Below the pieces are notes generated by a model. That model was given only the letters and a program-made list of their open reading frames with translations, had not been told where the DNA came from and searched no databases. Below are positions 1-9,647 of a stretch of 64,000 bases of DNA, in pieces. Positions within the stretch are counted from its first letter, which is position 1. Every line of letters begins with the position of its first letter. Origin of the DNA: Chitinophaga ginsengisoli. Its GTDB lineage: Bacteria > Bacteroidota > Bacteroidia > Chitinophagales > Chitinophagaceae. The translations under genes and the position numbers were made by a program. The stretch covers positions 186,001-250,000 of the forward strand of contig NZ_PYGK01000009.1 of assembly GCF_003014595.1 (NCBI RefSeq), given 5' to 3'.

Positions 1-2340
1 TTTACCGTTGTCGTCAGTTACAATGTTGGGCGACAGATGTATCTCAACACCATCTTTCAGGTAATCTACTTCAGGGATCAGGGCAAGATTCGCTCTGATG
101 CGTTCTCTTGACGCCGCATCTACCGGAACAGGGTTGCCCATCTGTATAGCAGAAACGCTATCTCCGTTTACAACCAGTTTAGTAGCATGAACGTTCATCA
201 TAGGAATGAATACATCCAGCATGAATTTGTCGGGCGATTTGAATTTCCTTGTCATTTTGATCTCAGTGCCCTGCACAGTGCCTGTAGCAGTGGTCACCTG
301 GTCTTTGATCGCTTTTACCTTATCGATACCGCCAATGGCTTGCAGGTACTTGTTGAGAACGTCTTTTGCGGTAACATTAGCTGGTACTTTCTTGGAGCCG
401 CCTGCCCAGATATTGTTGGACGGATCAATATCCGGGAACGCTTTGTCAGGGTCTATTACCACTTTGGTGATCCTGGAGTCTGAATTTTGTTTGAATGTCC
501 AGGTGGAACCGCGTTGCCAGATTTCTGCAGGCAGTTTTACTGTGTCGGTATTTCCTTTGCTGTCGGTGATAGCAAGAACTACCGGAAGTGCCATCTGTTC
601 GAGGTTTTCTATGGTGATCAATGCGCCTTTAGCAGGATCATTGTTTACATATTTTACATCTTTCACTGATTGGTCCAGCTTCCAGCTGTTGAGGAACCAG
701 CCTCTCCAGAACCAGCTCAGGTCTTCACCAGCTACGTTTTCCATGGTACGGAAGAAGTCCCATGGTGTAGGATGTTTAAATGCCCAACGTTCTATGTAAG
801 TACGGAATGCATATTCGAAGCGTTCTTTACCGAGTACATAATCGCGCAGGATGCTAAGTCCCATAGCTGGTTTGTAATAAGCTGCAATACCCAGGTAGCT
901 GCTTTGGATCACGTCGGGAGTGCTCATGATAGGATCTCCGCTCATGGCGCGGCCCATTGACTGTCCCTGTTGTTTCTGGTAAAACTCCCCATTGTTGAAC
1001 ACCTTACCGGAACCATCGTTGATGAACGTATTGAAGCCTTCATCCATCCAGGCGTATTTCCTTTCGTTTGAACCTACGATCATCGGGAACCAGTTGTGAC
1101 CAAATTCATGATCGGTTACACCCCATAATCCACCGCCAGTGCTTCTGTGGGAGCAGAATACGATACCGGGATATTCCATACCACCTACGATACCAGCCAC
1201 GTTAGTAGCTACGGGATAGGTATATTCAAACCATTGTTTGGAGTAGATCTCTATACAACCTTTTACGAATTCTGTAGATCTGGCCCAGCCATTAGGCGTT
1301 ACAATGCTTTCTACAGGATATACTGACTGTGCCAGTGCTTTTTTGCCGCTTGGGAGGTTGATACGGGCTGCGTCCCATACGAATGCAGTAGAAGCTGCCC
1401 AGGCCACATCGCGTGCATTTTTACAGATAAAATGCCAGGAGTGCATGCCGCCTCTTGGTTGTGCAGCTACCACTTCAGCGCTGTCTCTGATCATAACAGT
1501 TTTGTCGCTGTTCCGCGCTTTTGCCAGTTGCGCCTGTTGTTTAGGCGTCAGTACCTGCGCCTCATTCTGTAACTGGCCGGAACCAGCTACTATCATGCCG
1601 GCAGGAGCCGTGATGGTATAATCGAAGTCGCCATATTCCAGGTAAAACTCCGAAGCACCCTGGTAGGGAATGGAGTTCCAGCCCAGTATATCATCGTATA
1701 CCTCCATACGTGGATACCACTGTGCCACCTCATAGATCCATCCGTAGCGTGTATTCAGACGCCCGGTACGGTCAGTACCGTATTGTGGGACCTCATATGC
1801 GTAGTCTACATAGATCTTTGCAACGGCGCCATCTGCTTTCAGGGCTTCCGGCAGGATCAGCTGCATACGGGTATCTGTGATGTTATATTTTACGGCTGTT
1901 TTCTTACCGTTGATCACTACGTTTACCGCTTTGATGTTATAACCTTCTGTGAAGGAACGGTTGGCAAAACGGCCGCCTGTTACCACGGTGGTAGCTGCGC
2001 CACGGGAGTCTTCCCGGTAGATGTTCTGATCGAGCTGCAGCCAGAGGAAAGGCAGTTTATCAGGGCTGCTATTCTTGTATGTGATGGCTACTGAACCACT
2101 GATACGATGAGTAGCGGTATCGAGGACCGCGCTGATGGTGTAGTCCGCCCTGTTCTGCCAGTATTTGTGGCCAGGGGCGCCGGAAGCGCTGCGATACTCG
2201 TTGCCGTTGGTAGGATAAAACAGGGGACTAAAAGCCTCGTGCTGGTCATACTTTGAAGTCGCCGTTGTCTGTCCTACTGCAGCATGGACAAAACATGCCA
2301 GCAGAAAACCAGAGCAGAGCAGGATTTTGTTGATTGTCAT
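1..2340 (-). CDS. M1 family metallopeptidase (3' end outside the window)
   Basis: Exported zinc aminopeptidase-like protein, read right to left and running off the left edge, so the C-terminus is missing. Translation from ATG at 2340 gives a signal peptide (MTINKILLCSGFLLACFVHA), an N-terminal beta-domain, then GGMEYPG, which is this family's counterpart of the GxMEN exopeptidase motif, and the zinc site HEFGHNW followed 18 or so residues later by the ligand glutamate in WMDEGFN. These are M1 (gluzincin) hallmarks. The GGMEYPG variant suits the Bacteroidota M1 branch rather than classical aminopeptidase N. It is divergent from the exported protein at 2498, with about 157 bp between them. Peptide substrate unknown; location is probably periplasm or outer surface. 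Confidence 0.9.
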   Translation of the reverse strand, partial: MTINKILLCSGFLLACFVHAAVGQTTATSKYDQHEAFSPLFYPTNGNEYRSASGAPGHKYWQNRADYTISAVLDTATHRISGSVAITYKNSSPDKLPFLWLQLDQNIYREDSRGAATTVVTGGRFANRSFTEGYNIKAVNVVINGKKTAVKYNITDTRMQLILPEALKADGAVAKIYVDYAYEVPQYGTDRTGRLNTRYGWIYEVAQWYPRMEVYDDILGWNSIPYQGASEFYLEYGDFDYTITAPAGMIVAGSGQLQNEAQVLTPKQQAQLAKARNSDKTVMIRDSAEVVAAQPRGGMHSWHFICKNARDVAWAASTAFVWDAARINLPSGKKALAQSVYPVESIVTPNGWARSTEFVKGCIEIYSKQWFEYTYPVATNVAGIVGGMEYPGIVFCSHRSTGGGLWGVTDHEFGHNWFPMIVGSNERKYAWMDEGFNTFINDGSGKVFNNGEFYQKQQGQSMGRAMSGDPIMSTPDVIQSSYLGIAAYYKPAMGLSILRDYVLGKERFEYAFRTYIERWAFKHPTPWDFFRTMENVAGEDLSWFWRGWFLNSWKLDQSVKDVKYVNNDPAKGALITIENLEQMALPVVLAITDSKGNTDTVKLPAEIWQRGSTWTFKQNSDSRITKVVIDPDKAFPDIDPSNNIWAGGSKKVPANVTAKDVLNKYLQAIGGIDKVKAIKDQVTTATGTVQGTEIKMTRKFKSPDKFMLDVFIPMMNVHATKLVVNGDSVSAIQMGNPVPVDAASRERIRANLALIPEVDYLKDGVEIHLSPNIVTDDNGK

Positions 2341-2497
2341 TAGCGTTTCGATTTGGAAATAGCCATAAATATAAGATAATGCTGTTAAGCAAGTAGAGAA
2401 AAAGCAAAAAGGACGGTGCAATTTGTCTAGCGGCCAACACACATTTGAAAAATATTATATCTTTACTGTCAGAACGATAGACTTTAACCTATAACCT

Positions 2498-4147
2498 ATG
2501 AAAATTTTCCGGACAGGCATGGGCCTGTTTTTCCTGCTATTCACCAGCCACTCTTTTGCACAAACAAATACACCCGCACCGTCAGTACAGCTTAGCCCTA
2601 CGTTTCCGGAGCCTGGAGAGGGGTTTGACAAGATTGTGCTGCTACCTGGCGGGAATACCTGTTACCTGCATTTTGACAAAAAGCAGGGCATCATAGCGAA
2701 TATTTATAACGAGCAGCGTGCCGTTGCCGCTACAGAGGTGATCAGGGGAAAGTTATGGGATGCTTCCAATCTGAATGATACTGAAATTGACGGGATCTAT
2801 TCTATCAATAACCAGGTGGTGATCTTCCTGCAACAGCTGGTAAAGTTCAAACCGAACCTGTATCGCCTGGTGCTGGATGGCAGCAATGGTAAACTCATAC
2901 AGGAAGATAAGCTGGGTGAATTGCCTACTGTATTGCACAAGGATGTGATGGTGCAGGATAATTTTGCTTCGCATGATTTCTATGTATCCAAAGACCCAAA
3001 TAGCGGTTACTATGCGGTGGCTTCTTTTGCCGGTGGAGAATTGCAACGTAGGGAATCTTCCGCAGAAAGGGTACAGATACTTCATTTTACGCCGGAACAT
3101 CAGTTGATCAGGCGTAGTTTCTATGCTGTTTCCGAAGAGAACTATCCTTACCTGGGCTATATGGATATGGCAGTACAGGGTGGAGAGAAAATATACCTGG
3201 CTACTGTAGCACTTAACAATCGCAGGAGCCTGAAAGATACGAGCGTAGTGGTCGTGATATCTGCTATTGGCAAAAATGACAGCAGTTTCACGCATACCAT
3301 GTTGCCTTATACGGCTAACTTTACCGATGTTCATGCTTCCGTGCAATACGCGTCTGCGGTGAACGGCCTGCAGGTATTGCTGACCACCACCGATAACCAG
3401 TCGGCTAAAACTGCTGTTCCGGGCACTTACATGAACTACCTGGATGCGGGTACGCTGGCGTTTAAAGCCAATCAGCTGCTGGCAACGGATAAGATCAGCG
3501 CCTTTGCACAACAAAAGATGAAATATACCGGTGCTTATACCGGTCAGCCGCAGGCCCTGATCACACATGAAGATGGCAGCAGCACGGTATTGTTGGAAAC
3601 TATGGACCAGTTTACTACTCCCGGCAGCAACGCATGGAATAAGACCCATACGAATATGAACGATATTGGTGTCAGCAATATTGACGCCGGTGGACATGAG
3701 CAATCCGGTTATGGATTGATAAAAATGCAGGTAGCTAATGGGACGTATGAGCCCTTATATTTTCATCGGAAAGAGAAAGGGCAGTGGTTCTTCCGAAACA
3801 GGATACAGGTACTGAACACGACGCCTTATTTGTCGTATGATTATCTGCCAACGTCTAAAGCGACCTATATTATCTTCAACGACTATCTCGCTTACCTGGA
3901 TCAGGGGGGTACTTACCAGGATAAAAAGCCGCTGAAATATCTGACGGAGGCAAATGCGGTTTGTTACAGATGTACTGATGTGAGCCAGGAAAGACTGTTT
4001 TTATTTGGTACGCCTGAAACCTTCAAGGGATACTATTGTATGCTGGGAGCATCCGATTACGATGAGAAGAAATATACTTATGCGACTATCATGATCACGC
4101 GGAAAGGAGAGGAGAAGAAGGCGTGTATTGCCTGGGTGAAGTTCTGA
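2498..4147 (+). CDS. Exported protein of unknown function
   Basis: 549 residues from ATG 2498, starting with a clear signal peptide that ends near the FAQ at residues 20-22. The mature part has no cysteine-rich or catalytic motif that I recognise. It is rich in short beta-strand-like stretches (repeated lines of the type ..VVIFLQQ.., ..LYRLVLDGSNGK.., ..KIYLATVAL..), which suggests a beta-propeller or similar all-beta fold. It stands alone between the divergent M1 peptidase and a strong terminator at 4166. I cannot name a function. Confidence 0.8.
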   Translation: MKIFRTGMGLFFLLFTSHSFAQTNTPAPSVQLSPTFPEPGEGFDKIVLLPGGNTCYLHFDKKQGIIANIYNEQRAVAATEVIRGKLWDASNLNDTEIDGIYSINNQVVIFLQQLVKFKPNLYRLVLDGSNGKLIQEDKLGELPTVLHKDVMVQDNFASHDFYVSKDPNSGYYAVASFAGGELQRRESSAERVQILHFTPEHQLIRRSFYAVSEENYPYLGYMDMAVQGGEKIYLATVALNNRRSLKDTSVVVVISAIGKNDSSFTHTMLPYTANFTDVHASVQYASAVNGLQVLLTTTDNQSAKTAVPGTYMNYLDAGTLAFKANQLLATDKISAFAQQKMKYTGAYTGQPQALITHEDGSSTVLLETMDQFTTPGSNAWNKTHTNMNDIGVSNIDAGGHEQSGYGLIKMQVANGTYEPLYFHRKEKGQWFFRNRIQVLNTTPYLSYDYLPTSKATYIIFNDYLAYLDQGGTYQDKKPLKYLTEANAVCYRCTDVSQERLFLFGTPETFKGYYCMLGASDYDEKKYTYATIMITRKGEEKKACIAWVKF

Positions 4148-4165
4148 GAAGAAGCCCCGTATAAT

Positions 4166-4210
4166 CAGAAGAGGATGTATTCAATTGCTGTTTGAATGCA
4201 TCCTCTTCTG
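4166..4210 (+). terminator. Rho-independent terminator after the exported protein
   Basis: Near-perfect inverted repeat: CAGAAGAGGATG plus ATTCAA, a short loop, then the complement ending CATCCTCTTCTG. The stem is about 19 bp and begins 18 bp after the stop codon at 4147. Confidence 0.75.
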
Positions 4211-4743
4211 GTTTACGCTAAGTAGCTTCGGTTTCAGTATGGGATGGCGGTCGGCGCCTCTCTGGAATGCTATTGAGCGTTGTCATGCGAGTCAGGGCTG
4301 GGATATCTATTGGGCAGCACCGGTCGTGTCACCGGAGAGCCGAAGGCCCGCCATTCCCATCTGAAACCGGTGCTACTTCCGCTGTCGCTGCTATAATTAA
4401 GCGTGTACATTATTATGCCCCCAATGTGCTTTTTGTAATTGTAATTATGGACGATGTACAGGCTATCTGCAGAGACTAATTATCCTTACTGGTTATCATT
4501 CCTGATTATCTTCACTACAATTGTTTTAATTGTTTTATGATCACTGAAAAATCAGCCTGATCAGAGTTGTGCAAGTATTTGATTTATTCTCCATAAACAT
4601 GTATATTCCGTTACGCTGTATAAATCCTGTCTGCAGTGTATGCAATAAGCCCTGACTGGGTCTCTTACTTTGTCATGTGATTCACAAGCCCCCCTGTGTA
4701 GTGTTCGTTCATTTTCATTATCTAAAACTCAATTCTTCCTATT
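4211..4743. other. Intergenic region with a long palindromic element
   Basis: 533 bp without a credible gene. The first part holds the inverted repeat listed at 4221-4377. The rest (4380-4743) is AT-richer and presumably carries the terpene synthase promoter. A TTACTTTG stretch near 4666 is only close to the Bacteroidota -7 consensus, so I do not call it. Confidence 0.6.
4221..4377. repeat. Imperfect long inverted repeat (REP/MITE-like or structured RNA)
   Basis: Left arm 4221-4250 (agtagcttcggtttcagt...) is matched by right arm 4348-4377 (...ctgaaaccggtgctact), roughly 26 of 30 positions complementary. Pairing continues inward: cggcgcctctctgg on the left and ccggagagccga on the right. The whole folds as one arm of about 45 bp with a loop of roughly 60-70 nt. 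GC content is higher than its surroundings. There is no second copy in this window. Confidence 0.55.
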
Positions 4744-5724
4744 ATGTACACACATCAGTTGCCGGGCTTATACTGCCCTTTTCCGATTGCCCTTAATCCT
4801 CATGTAGACAAAGCAGACAGACACACTACTCTTTGGGTAAAAAAACACCAGCTCGTTCCTAATGAAGAAACGTGGACTTATTATCACAGACAAAGATTTA
4901 CCTGGATGGTGGCCAGGATGTTCCCAACCGCCGATCTGCATGCATTGAGCATTGCGGCTGATCTCAACACTTTACTGTTTGTACTCGACGACCAGTTTGA
5001 TGAACATGGTGAAGGTACTGATGTGATAAAGCAAAGCGAACAGTTTGAAAGGCTTGTTCATGCACTGATTGGTATTATGAAAAACAACAGGCAGATTTCC
5101 TTCGAAAAAGGCGGCCCTGTACTGAGCGCAGTGAGCGACTTTTGGAGAAGGATCCGTAAGCTGGGAAATCTTGGCTGGCAGGTACGTTTTATTGAAAGCC
5201 TGCAGCAGGCGTTTGCAGCCAATCTATGGCGCATTGAGCAGGTAAGCCGTGCTCAGTTGCCAACATTGGAAGAGTATATGAAATGGCGTCCTATTTTCAG
5301 CGGAGCCAGTTTTTTTGCCTATCTGCTGGAAGCCATTGAAGGCTTTTCCTTACCAGACTATGTATTTCTTGATGGCACTGTGCAGCAGCTGATACAACTT
5401 TGCAGCAACACGATCTGCTGGGCCAATGACCTGTTTTCATTCAATAAGGAACTGGAACAGGGCGATGAAATGAATATTGTGATGTTGATCCGTAATACCA
5501 GGGACTGCACAATTGATGAAGCCATTACAGCCACGGTACAGATACATGATGAACAGGTGAGGGCGTTTGAACGTTTGTCCCGCCGGCTACCGTCCTTCGG
5601 CGCAATCACTGATGCTGAGTTACGCCGTTACATTGATGCATTGGCTGTAATGATGAAAGGTAATATTGACTGGAGTGTAAAAGATACGGAAAGGTATCAT
5701 TTTACCATGCTGGAAACAGCATGA
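4744..5724 (+). CDS. Class I terpene synthase (terpene cyclase)
   Basis: 326-residue class I terpene synthase that would ionise a prenyl diphosphate and cyclise it in the cytoplasm. It shows the Mg-binding aspartate motif DDQFD at residues 82-86, the NSE motif NDLFSFNKE at 228-236, a likely pyrophosphate-sensing arginine near 182 (KWRPI) and the C-terminal RY pair at 317-318. Length and motif spacing fit bacterial sesquiterpene synthases, but chain length cannot be read from sequence. A cytochrome P450 lies 2 kb away at 7803, so the product may be oxidised. No prenyl diphosphate synthase is nearby. The product is unknown. Confidence 0.92.
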   Translation: MYTHQLPGLYCPFPIALNPHVDKADRHTTLWVKKHQLVPNEETWTYYHRQRFTWMVARMFPTADLHALSIAADLNTLLFVLDDQFDEHGEGTDVIKQSEQFERLVHALIGIMKNNRQISFEKGGPVLSAVSDFWRRIRKLGNLGWQVRFIESLQQAFAANLWRIEQVSRAQLPTLEEYMKWRPIFSGASFFAYLLEAIEGFSLPDYVFLDGTVQQLIQLCSNTICWANDLFSFNKELEQGDEMNIVMLIRNTRDCTIDEAITATVQIHDEQVRAFERLSRRLPSFGAITDAELRRYIDALAVMMKGNIDWSVKDTERYHFTMLETA

Positions 5725-5732
5725 TTTAACAG

Positions 5733-5774
5733 AACGCCCATCGCTGATTATAGGGGGAATCAGGGGTGGGCGTT
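5733..5774. terminator. Bidirectional terminator between terpene synthase and hybrid kinase
   Basis: AACGCCCA at 5733-5740 pairs with TGGGCGTT at 5767-5774, with an inner CTGATT/AATCAG stem. The right arm overlaps the last codons of the minus-strand kinase gene, so the hairpin serves two convergent genes. Confidence 0.65.
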
Positions 5775-7553
5775 TGCTCTCAGGTATTTGGACAGTGTAC
5801 TATGCAACACCTTGAAATCTATCGGCTTTACAAGATACTCGTTTGCTCCTGCCTGTAAAAGCTCTTCACTGTTTTCCTTAAAGGCGTCACCACTGGCGAT
5901 GATTACAGGCACATTTTTCAGCACATCGTCTGTACGGATCTGCGCTAATGTATCTTTACCGCTCATACCCGGAATATGGGAATCCAGGATGATGATATCC
6001 GGCCTTGAAGCCCTTGCCAGCAGTAATCCTTCCAGACCATCAGCTGCCAATATGATACGGCTGCCCATACCACTGAGGAAACGGGATAATACCATCTGGC
6101 TCATTTTATCATCTTCTATGATGAGGATGCTGGTATCTGTCAATGCCACAGATCTGCTGTCGTTATCTATTGCATTATTACATATTGCTGAGGGTATCTT
6201 CAGCGGAAGGATAACGGTGAAGGTCGTGCCTTTACCTATTTTGCTGTAGACTTTGATCTCTCCACCCATAGAAGTGACCAGGTGACGTGTAATATGCAAT
6301 CCCAGGCCGGTACCTTCCAGGAAGATATTCCTTTCTGTCACGAATGCATCAAAAATAGTAGACTGCCGTTCAGTGCTGATACCTTCGCCCTGATCAGTTA
6401 CCTGCAGGCACCATTTGTACTCATTCTGGAAGACGTCGAGTGTTACCGTACTTTCCTGCCGGGTGAATTTGATAGCGTTGGATAAGAGGTTGTTCAGCGT
6501 TTTGGTCAGCAGGATCTTATCGCCCATGATCAGCTGGGGGATCTCGGGATCAAGCGTGGCTTTGACCTTTACGGTCTTCACACTTGCTACATACTGATGC
6601 ATGTTGATGATACCCTCCATCCATTCCTTTACATTCAGTGGGCCTGCCTGTGGGGTATCCAGCTTACCGGCTTCTATACGGGAGAATTCCAGCACATTGT
6701 TGATGATATCGCGCGTATTGTAGCTGGCGGCATATAGATGGTCTGCCAGTTGGCGGATAGGGGCCAGTGAGCGGTCCTGTTCCACTTTCAGCTGTAACAG
6801 CTGACTGATGCCAAAGATGGCATTCAGGGGGGTACGGATCTCATGGCTGGTTTCCCGTACAAAGACAGTCTTGGCATCTGTGGCTTTGGCCAGTTGTGCG
6901 GTAAGGATCTCGAGATCTCTGTTATGTTCTTTTACGGTGTCCAGCATTTCCTGGACATGCAACATTTCCCGCATCCTGAGTCTTTCGATGTTCCTCACGT
7001 AATAGTAGATGACCAGCAGGTCGAGGATCAGGATACTGGGAATGGTGACCCATCTGATAATGAACTGGGCGTTTGTATGATCTTCAGGAGGTACAACGGG
7101 AGAAATGAAACCGTTATACATGTTGATCTCGCCGATAAGAAAGGCAAAAATAGTAAAAGCGATGCTGAAGACGCGTCTCGGTTTATCCTTTTCAAATACC
7201 AGGAGGGAAAGTCCTACGAGGAAGATGAACAGGAGATGTACTTCGGTGACTCTTCCCATAATAGCGCTGTAGTACTGGATGCTGACATTATTGATAATGA
7301 TCAGCGATACTCCGGCGGCCGTGTACTGGCCCAGACCATTCATGAGAATAATAGCCGATAACAGGCTGCATTCTATCACAGCCGGGGCTGAAATAGCGAC
7401 ATTGCCTGTAGTAATAAAGCAGCCGAGGCCGAACGCACCCGACATGGCGGCGGTAACGAGTGAAAGGGTATTCACTATTTTGATCGTGCGTCTCTTGTCT
7501 TCGTCATGTACTTTACTGTAGCCAGCTGTGGTTAGTAGTTGTAATAGATTCAT
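5760..7553 (-). CDS. Hybrid sensor histidine kinase / response regulator
   Basis: 597-residue membrane signalling protein. Residues about 25-185 hold roughly six hydrophobic segments with little periplasmic sequence, so it probably senses within or near the membrane. A linker coil at 190-225 leads to HisKA with the phospho-acceptor His237 in SHEIRTP. The HATPase domain follows (NLLSNAIKF, DQGEGIS, GTGLGLHI), then a C-terminal receiver with IIEDD and phospho-acceptor Asp524 (LDSHIPG). There is no output domain, so phosphate must pass to another protein. It lies between the terpene synthase and the P450, which makes a regulatory link possible, but nothing in the sequence proves it. Confidence 0.92.
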   Translation of the reverse strand: MNLLQLLTTAGYSKVHDEDKRRTIKIVNTLSLVTAAMSGAFGLGCFITTGNVAISAPAVIECSLLSAIILMNGLGQYTAAGVSLIIINNVSIQYYSAIMGRVTEVHLLFIFLVGLSLLVFEKDKPRRVFSIAFTIFAFLIGEINMYNGFISPVVPPEDHTNAQFIIRWVTIPSILILDLLVIYYYVRNIERLRMREMLHVQEMLDTVKEHNRDLEILTAQLAKATDAKTVFVRETSHEIRTPLNAIFGISQLLQLKVEQDRSLAPIRQLADHLYAASYNTRDIINNVLEFSRIEAGKLDTPQAGPLNVKEWMEGIINMHQYVASVKTVKVKATLDPEIPQLIMGDKILLTKTLNNLLSNAIKFTRQESTVTLDVFQNEYKWCLQVTDQGEGISTERQSTIFDAFVTERNIFLEGTGLGLHITRHLVTSMGGEIKVYSKIGKGTTFTVILPLKIPSAICNNAIDNDSRSVALTDTSILIIEDDKMSQMVLSRFLSGMGSRIILAADGLEGLLLARASRPDIIILDSHIPGMSGKDTLAQIRTDDVLKNVPVIIASGDAFKENSEELLQAGANEYLVKPIDFKVLHSTLSKYLRANAHP

Positions 7554-7802
7554 GCACCAATCATTTACGTTAATAAGGGGACATACAATTACGGAATAAT
7601 ACAGGTTCCCAACTTGTACTTAGTTCCTTGCTGTCAAGTTTTTTCAATCCGGATGTCAGTTAGTAGCTAGTCTGTCTGTAAGCAGTGGGTATAGTTCGAA
7701 AATTTTGGGGCCAGTTCCACCTGCAATTTACATACATTCAAATTATATTACTTAGTATAATGAGTATACTTTTTACGTTGTTTCCTTTAGTACTCAATCA
7801 TA

Positions 7803-8966
7803 TTATTTTTGTTCAAATACAATAGGCAAGTCCAGGAATCCTGCCACGATGGTACTGGGATTCCTGTTGGGAGTAGTGCCCGGCTTCAGTTGTATGTTTT
7901 TCATCTTTTCAAAGACGATCTCAAAAGCGATCTTTGCTTCCATTCTGGCCAGCATGGCGCCGATGCAGTAATGCGGACCATGTCCGAAGCTCACCATTTT
8001 GATATTGTCCCTGTTGATTTCAAAGGTATCCGGGTCAGTAAATACGGATGGGTCACGGTTGGCTGCTGTCAGCCATACGTTCATAAAATCTCCTTTTTTG
8101 ATGAGCTGTCCGCCCAGCTCCACATCCATCTTAGCGATGCGGCACATGCTCTGAACCGGGGGCTCATAGCGTAACACTTCATTTAAGGCGGCGGGGAGGA
8201 GCTGCATGTTGTTCATCAGATGCAACTGTACTGCAGGTATGGTCGCGAAGGTGTACATAGCGTTGGCAAGGAAGCCATTGGTGGTTTCATTACCTGCTAT
8301 CAGGAGGGCTATACAGAAGGCAAGTGTGTCGGGCATACTGAGTCTTTCTCCATCTACTTCAGCCTGTAATAGATGGGAGATAAGATCAGCGCGTGGCTCT
8401 TTGGATCTTTCTTCCAGTAAGGTCATAAATAGTTTGCCCATTTCCTGCTGGGCCTGGAAATAAGCATCCATGCCTATTACTGCAGGATCGCTGGAGATAG
8501 CATTGATCCAGGCATTCACCTGATCATGGTCCTGATCAGGCACCCCCAGTAATTGTGCGGTAACCCTGCCTGGGAGTGGAATAGAGAATGCTTTTACGAA
8601 ATCCATTTCGCCTTTTTGCAGGTGAGGTTCCAGGAGTTCATTACATTCCTGCCGGATCCAACTTTCCAGTCTGGAGATAATGGATGGAGAGAAGGCCTTT
8701 GTTACCAGCGCGCGCAGCTGGCGGTGACGTGGAGGATCTGTCTGGTTCAGATTGCTGCCAAGCAGATTATCATCCGACTTAGGCATGTACTCATTGGAAA
8801 AAACTTCATAGTCGCTGAGGACCCTTTGTACATCTTTGTGATGAAATACTTGCCAGGCGCCCTGGCCACCAAAATAGAACCTGAATGATGGATCAAAATA
8901 AACTGGTTGCTCTTCCTGCATCTGCCGATGCCAGGATAGAGGGGATACTAGCGTAGTTGGAGTCAT
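7803..8966 (-). CDS. Cytochrome P450
   Basis: 387-residue soluble bacterial P450 (haem monooxygenase). The I-helix motif is AGNETT at 224-229, the ExxR motif is EVLR at 263-266, and the haem loop is FGHGPHYCIG with ligand Cys334. There is no N-terminal membrane anchor, so it needs a separate ferredoxin and reductase, and neither is encoded in the window. The I-helix has Asn-Glu where many P450s have Asp/Glu-Asp before Thr. It is on the opposite strand from the terpene synthase with the hybrid kinase between them. Oxidation of the terpene is a reasonable inference from neighbourhood only. Confidence 0.92.
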   Translation of the reverse strand: MTPTTLVSPLSWHRQMQEEQPVYFDPSFRFYFGGQGAWQVFHHKDVQRVLSDYEVFSNEYMPKSDDNLLGSNLNQTDPPRHRQLRALVTKAFSPSIISRLESWIRQECNELLEPHLQKGEMDFVKAFSIPLPGRVTAQLLGVPDQDHDQVNAWINAISSDPAVIGMDAYFQAQQEMGKLFMTLLEERSKEPRADLISHLLQAEVDGERLSMPDTLAFCIALLIAGNETTNGFLANAMYTFATIPAVQLHLMNNMQLLPAALNEVLRYEPPVQSMCRIAKMDVELGGQLIKKGDFMNVWLTAANRDPSVFTDPDTFEINRDNIKMVSFGHGPHYCIGAMLARMEAKIAFEIVFEKMKNIQLKPGTTPNRNPSTIVAGFLDLPIVFEQK

Positions 8967-9188
8967 ACAATCTTGAGTTGTCGTAGCGTACAGATTCGGT
9001 TATTGTCCCTGATATAAATAAGATAAGATTAAAACGAGTGCTATATGATAGCTAATTAACATACACCTGACTAAAATAGTTTAATGTGCTGAAGAAAAAG
9101 TTAATTGGTTGTTAACGACTTAAAATTTCTCCCCTTGTAAATGTCATTTTCAGAAAAACTAAATAGATTGCTGCGATAATACCTCAAT

Positions 9189-9551
9189 ATGAAATACTAC
9201 TTATCCATTACTATTGCTGCGCTATTCAGCTGTTACGGATGTGAACAATCCGCAAAGCCCCACACCGACGATCCATATGCTTTGGCTGATACGGCAGATT
9301 ATAAACTTACACAGACATTACAGGGGCAGGGAGGAGTTTATCTGAAAACGGAAGTTTATACGCATAAGAAAGATACATCGCGTTCTTATGTAAAGGTCTT
9401 TAACTACAATCAACAGATAGCCGCCGTACAATTTTATAAGCGTGAGAAGAAGGATGGACCAACGATCACCTATAACGAAAAAGGTCAGCGACAACTGGGT
9501 ACTTACTACAGAAATGATACGATGATAGATATGCATCCATTTAATCAATAA
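9189..9551 (+). CDS. Small putative lipoprotein
   Basis: 120 residues. The N-terminus MKYYLSITIAALFSCYGCEQ looks like a lipoprotein signal with the acceptor cysteine at C15 or C18. The C-terminal half contains a MORN-like phrase (YNEKGQRQLGTYYRND), a pattern seen in toxin-antitoxin or surface-associated repeat proteins but only once here. No function can be assigned. It is followed directly by a strong terminator. Confidence 0.65.
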   Translation: MKYYLSITIAALFSCYGCEQSAKPHTDDPYALADTADYKLTQTLQGQGGVYLKTEVYTHKKDTSRSYVKVFNYNQQIAAVQFYKREKKDGPTITYNEKGQRQLGTYYRNDTMIDMHPFNQ

Positions 9552-9599
9552 AATTGCTTAATTTTACGATCAGAGATTTACTAATCCTCTATCATAAGA

Positions 9600-9633
9600 A
9601 AGCCCCGTATACATGAAGTATACGGGGCTTTTT
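9600..9633. terminator. Bidirectional terminator between lipoprotein and retron RT
   Basis: AAGCCCCGTATAC / GTATACGGGGCTT, a 13-bp perfect stem with a 5-nt loop, followed by TTT on the plus strand and preceded by A-rich sequence that gives U-rich RNA on the minus strand. It ends both the lipoprotein transcript and the retron operon. Confidence 0.85.
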
Positions 9634-9647
9634 GCTATTATAAGCTG

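Noticed and set aside
2753..3703. Long open frame opposite the exported protein
   Set aside because: It lies fully inside the plus-strand gene, has no recognisable family and is explained as a shadow frame.
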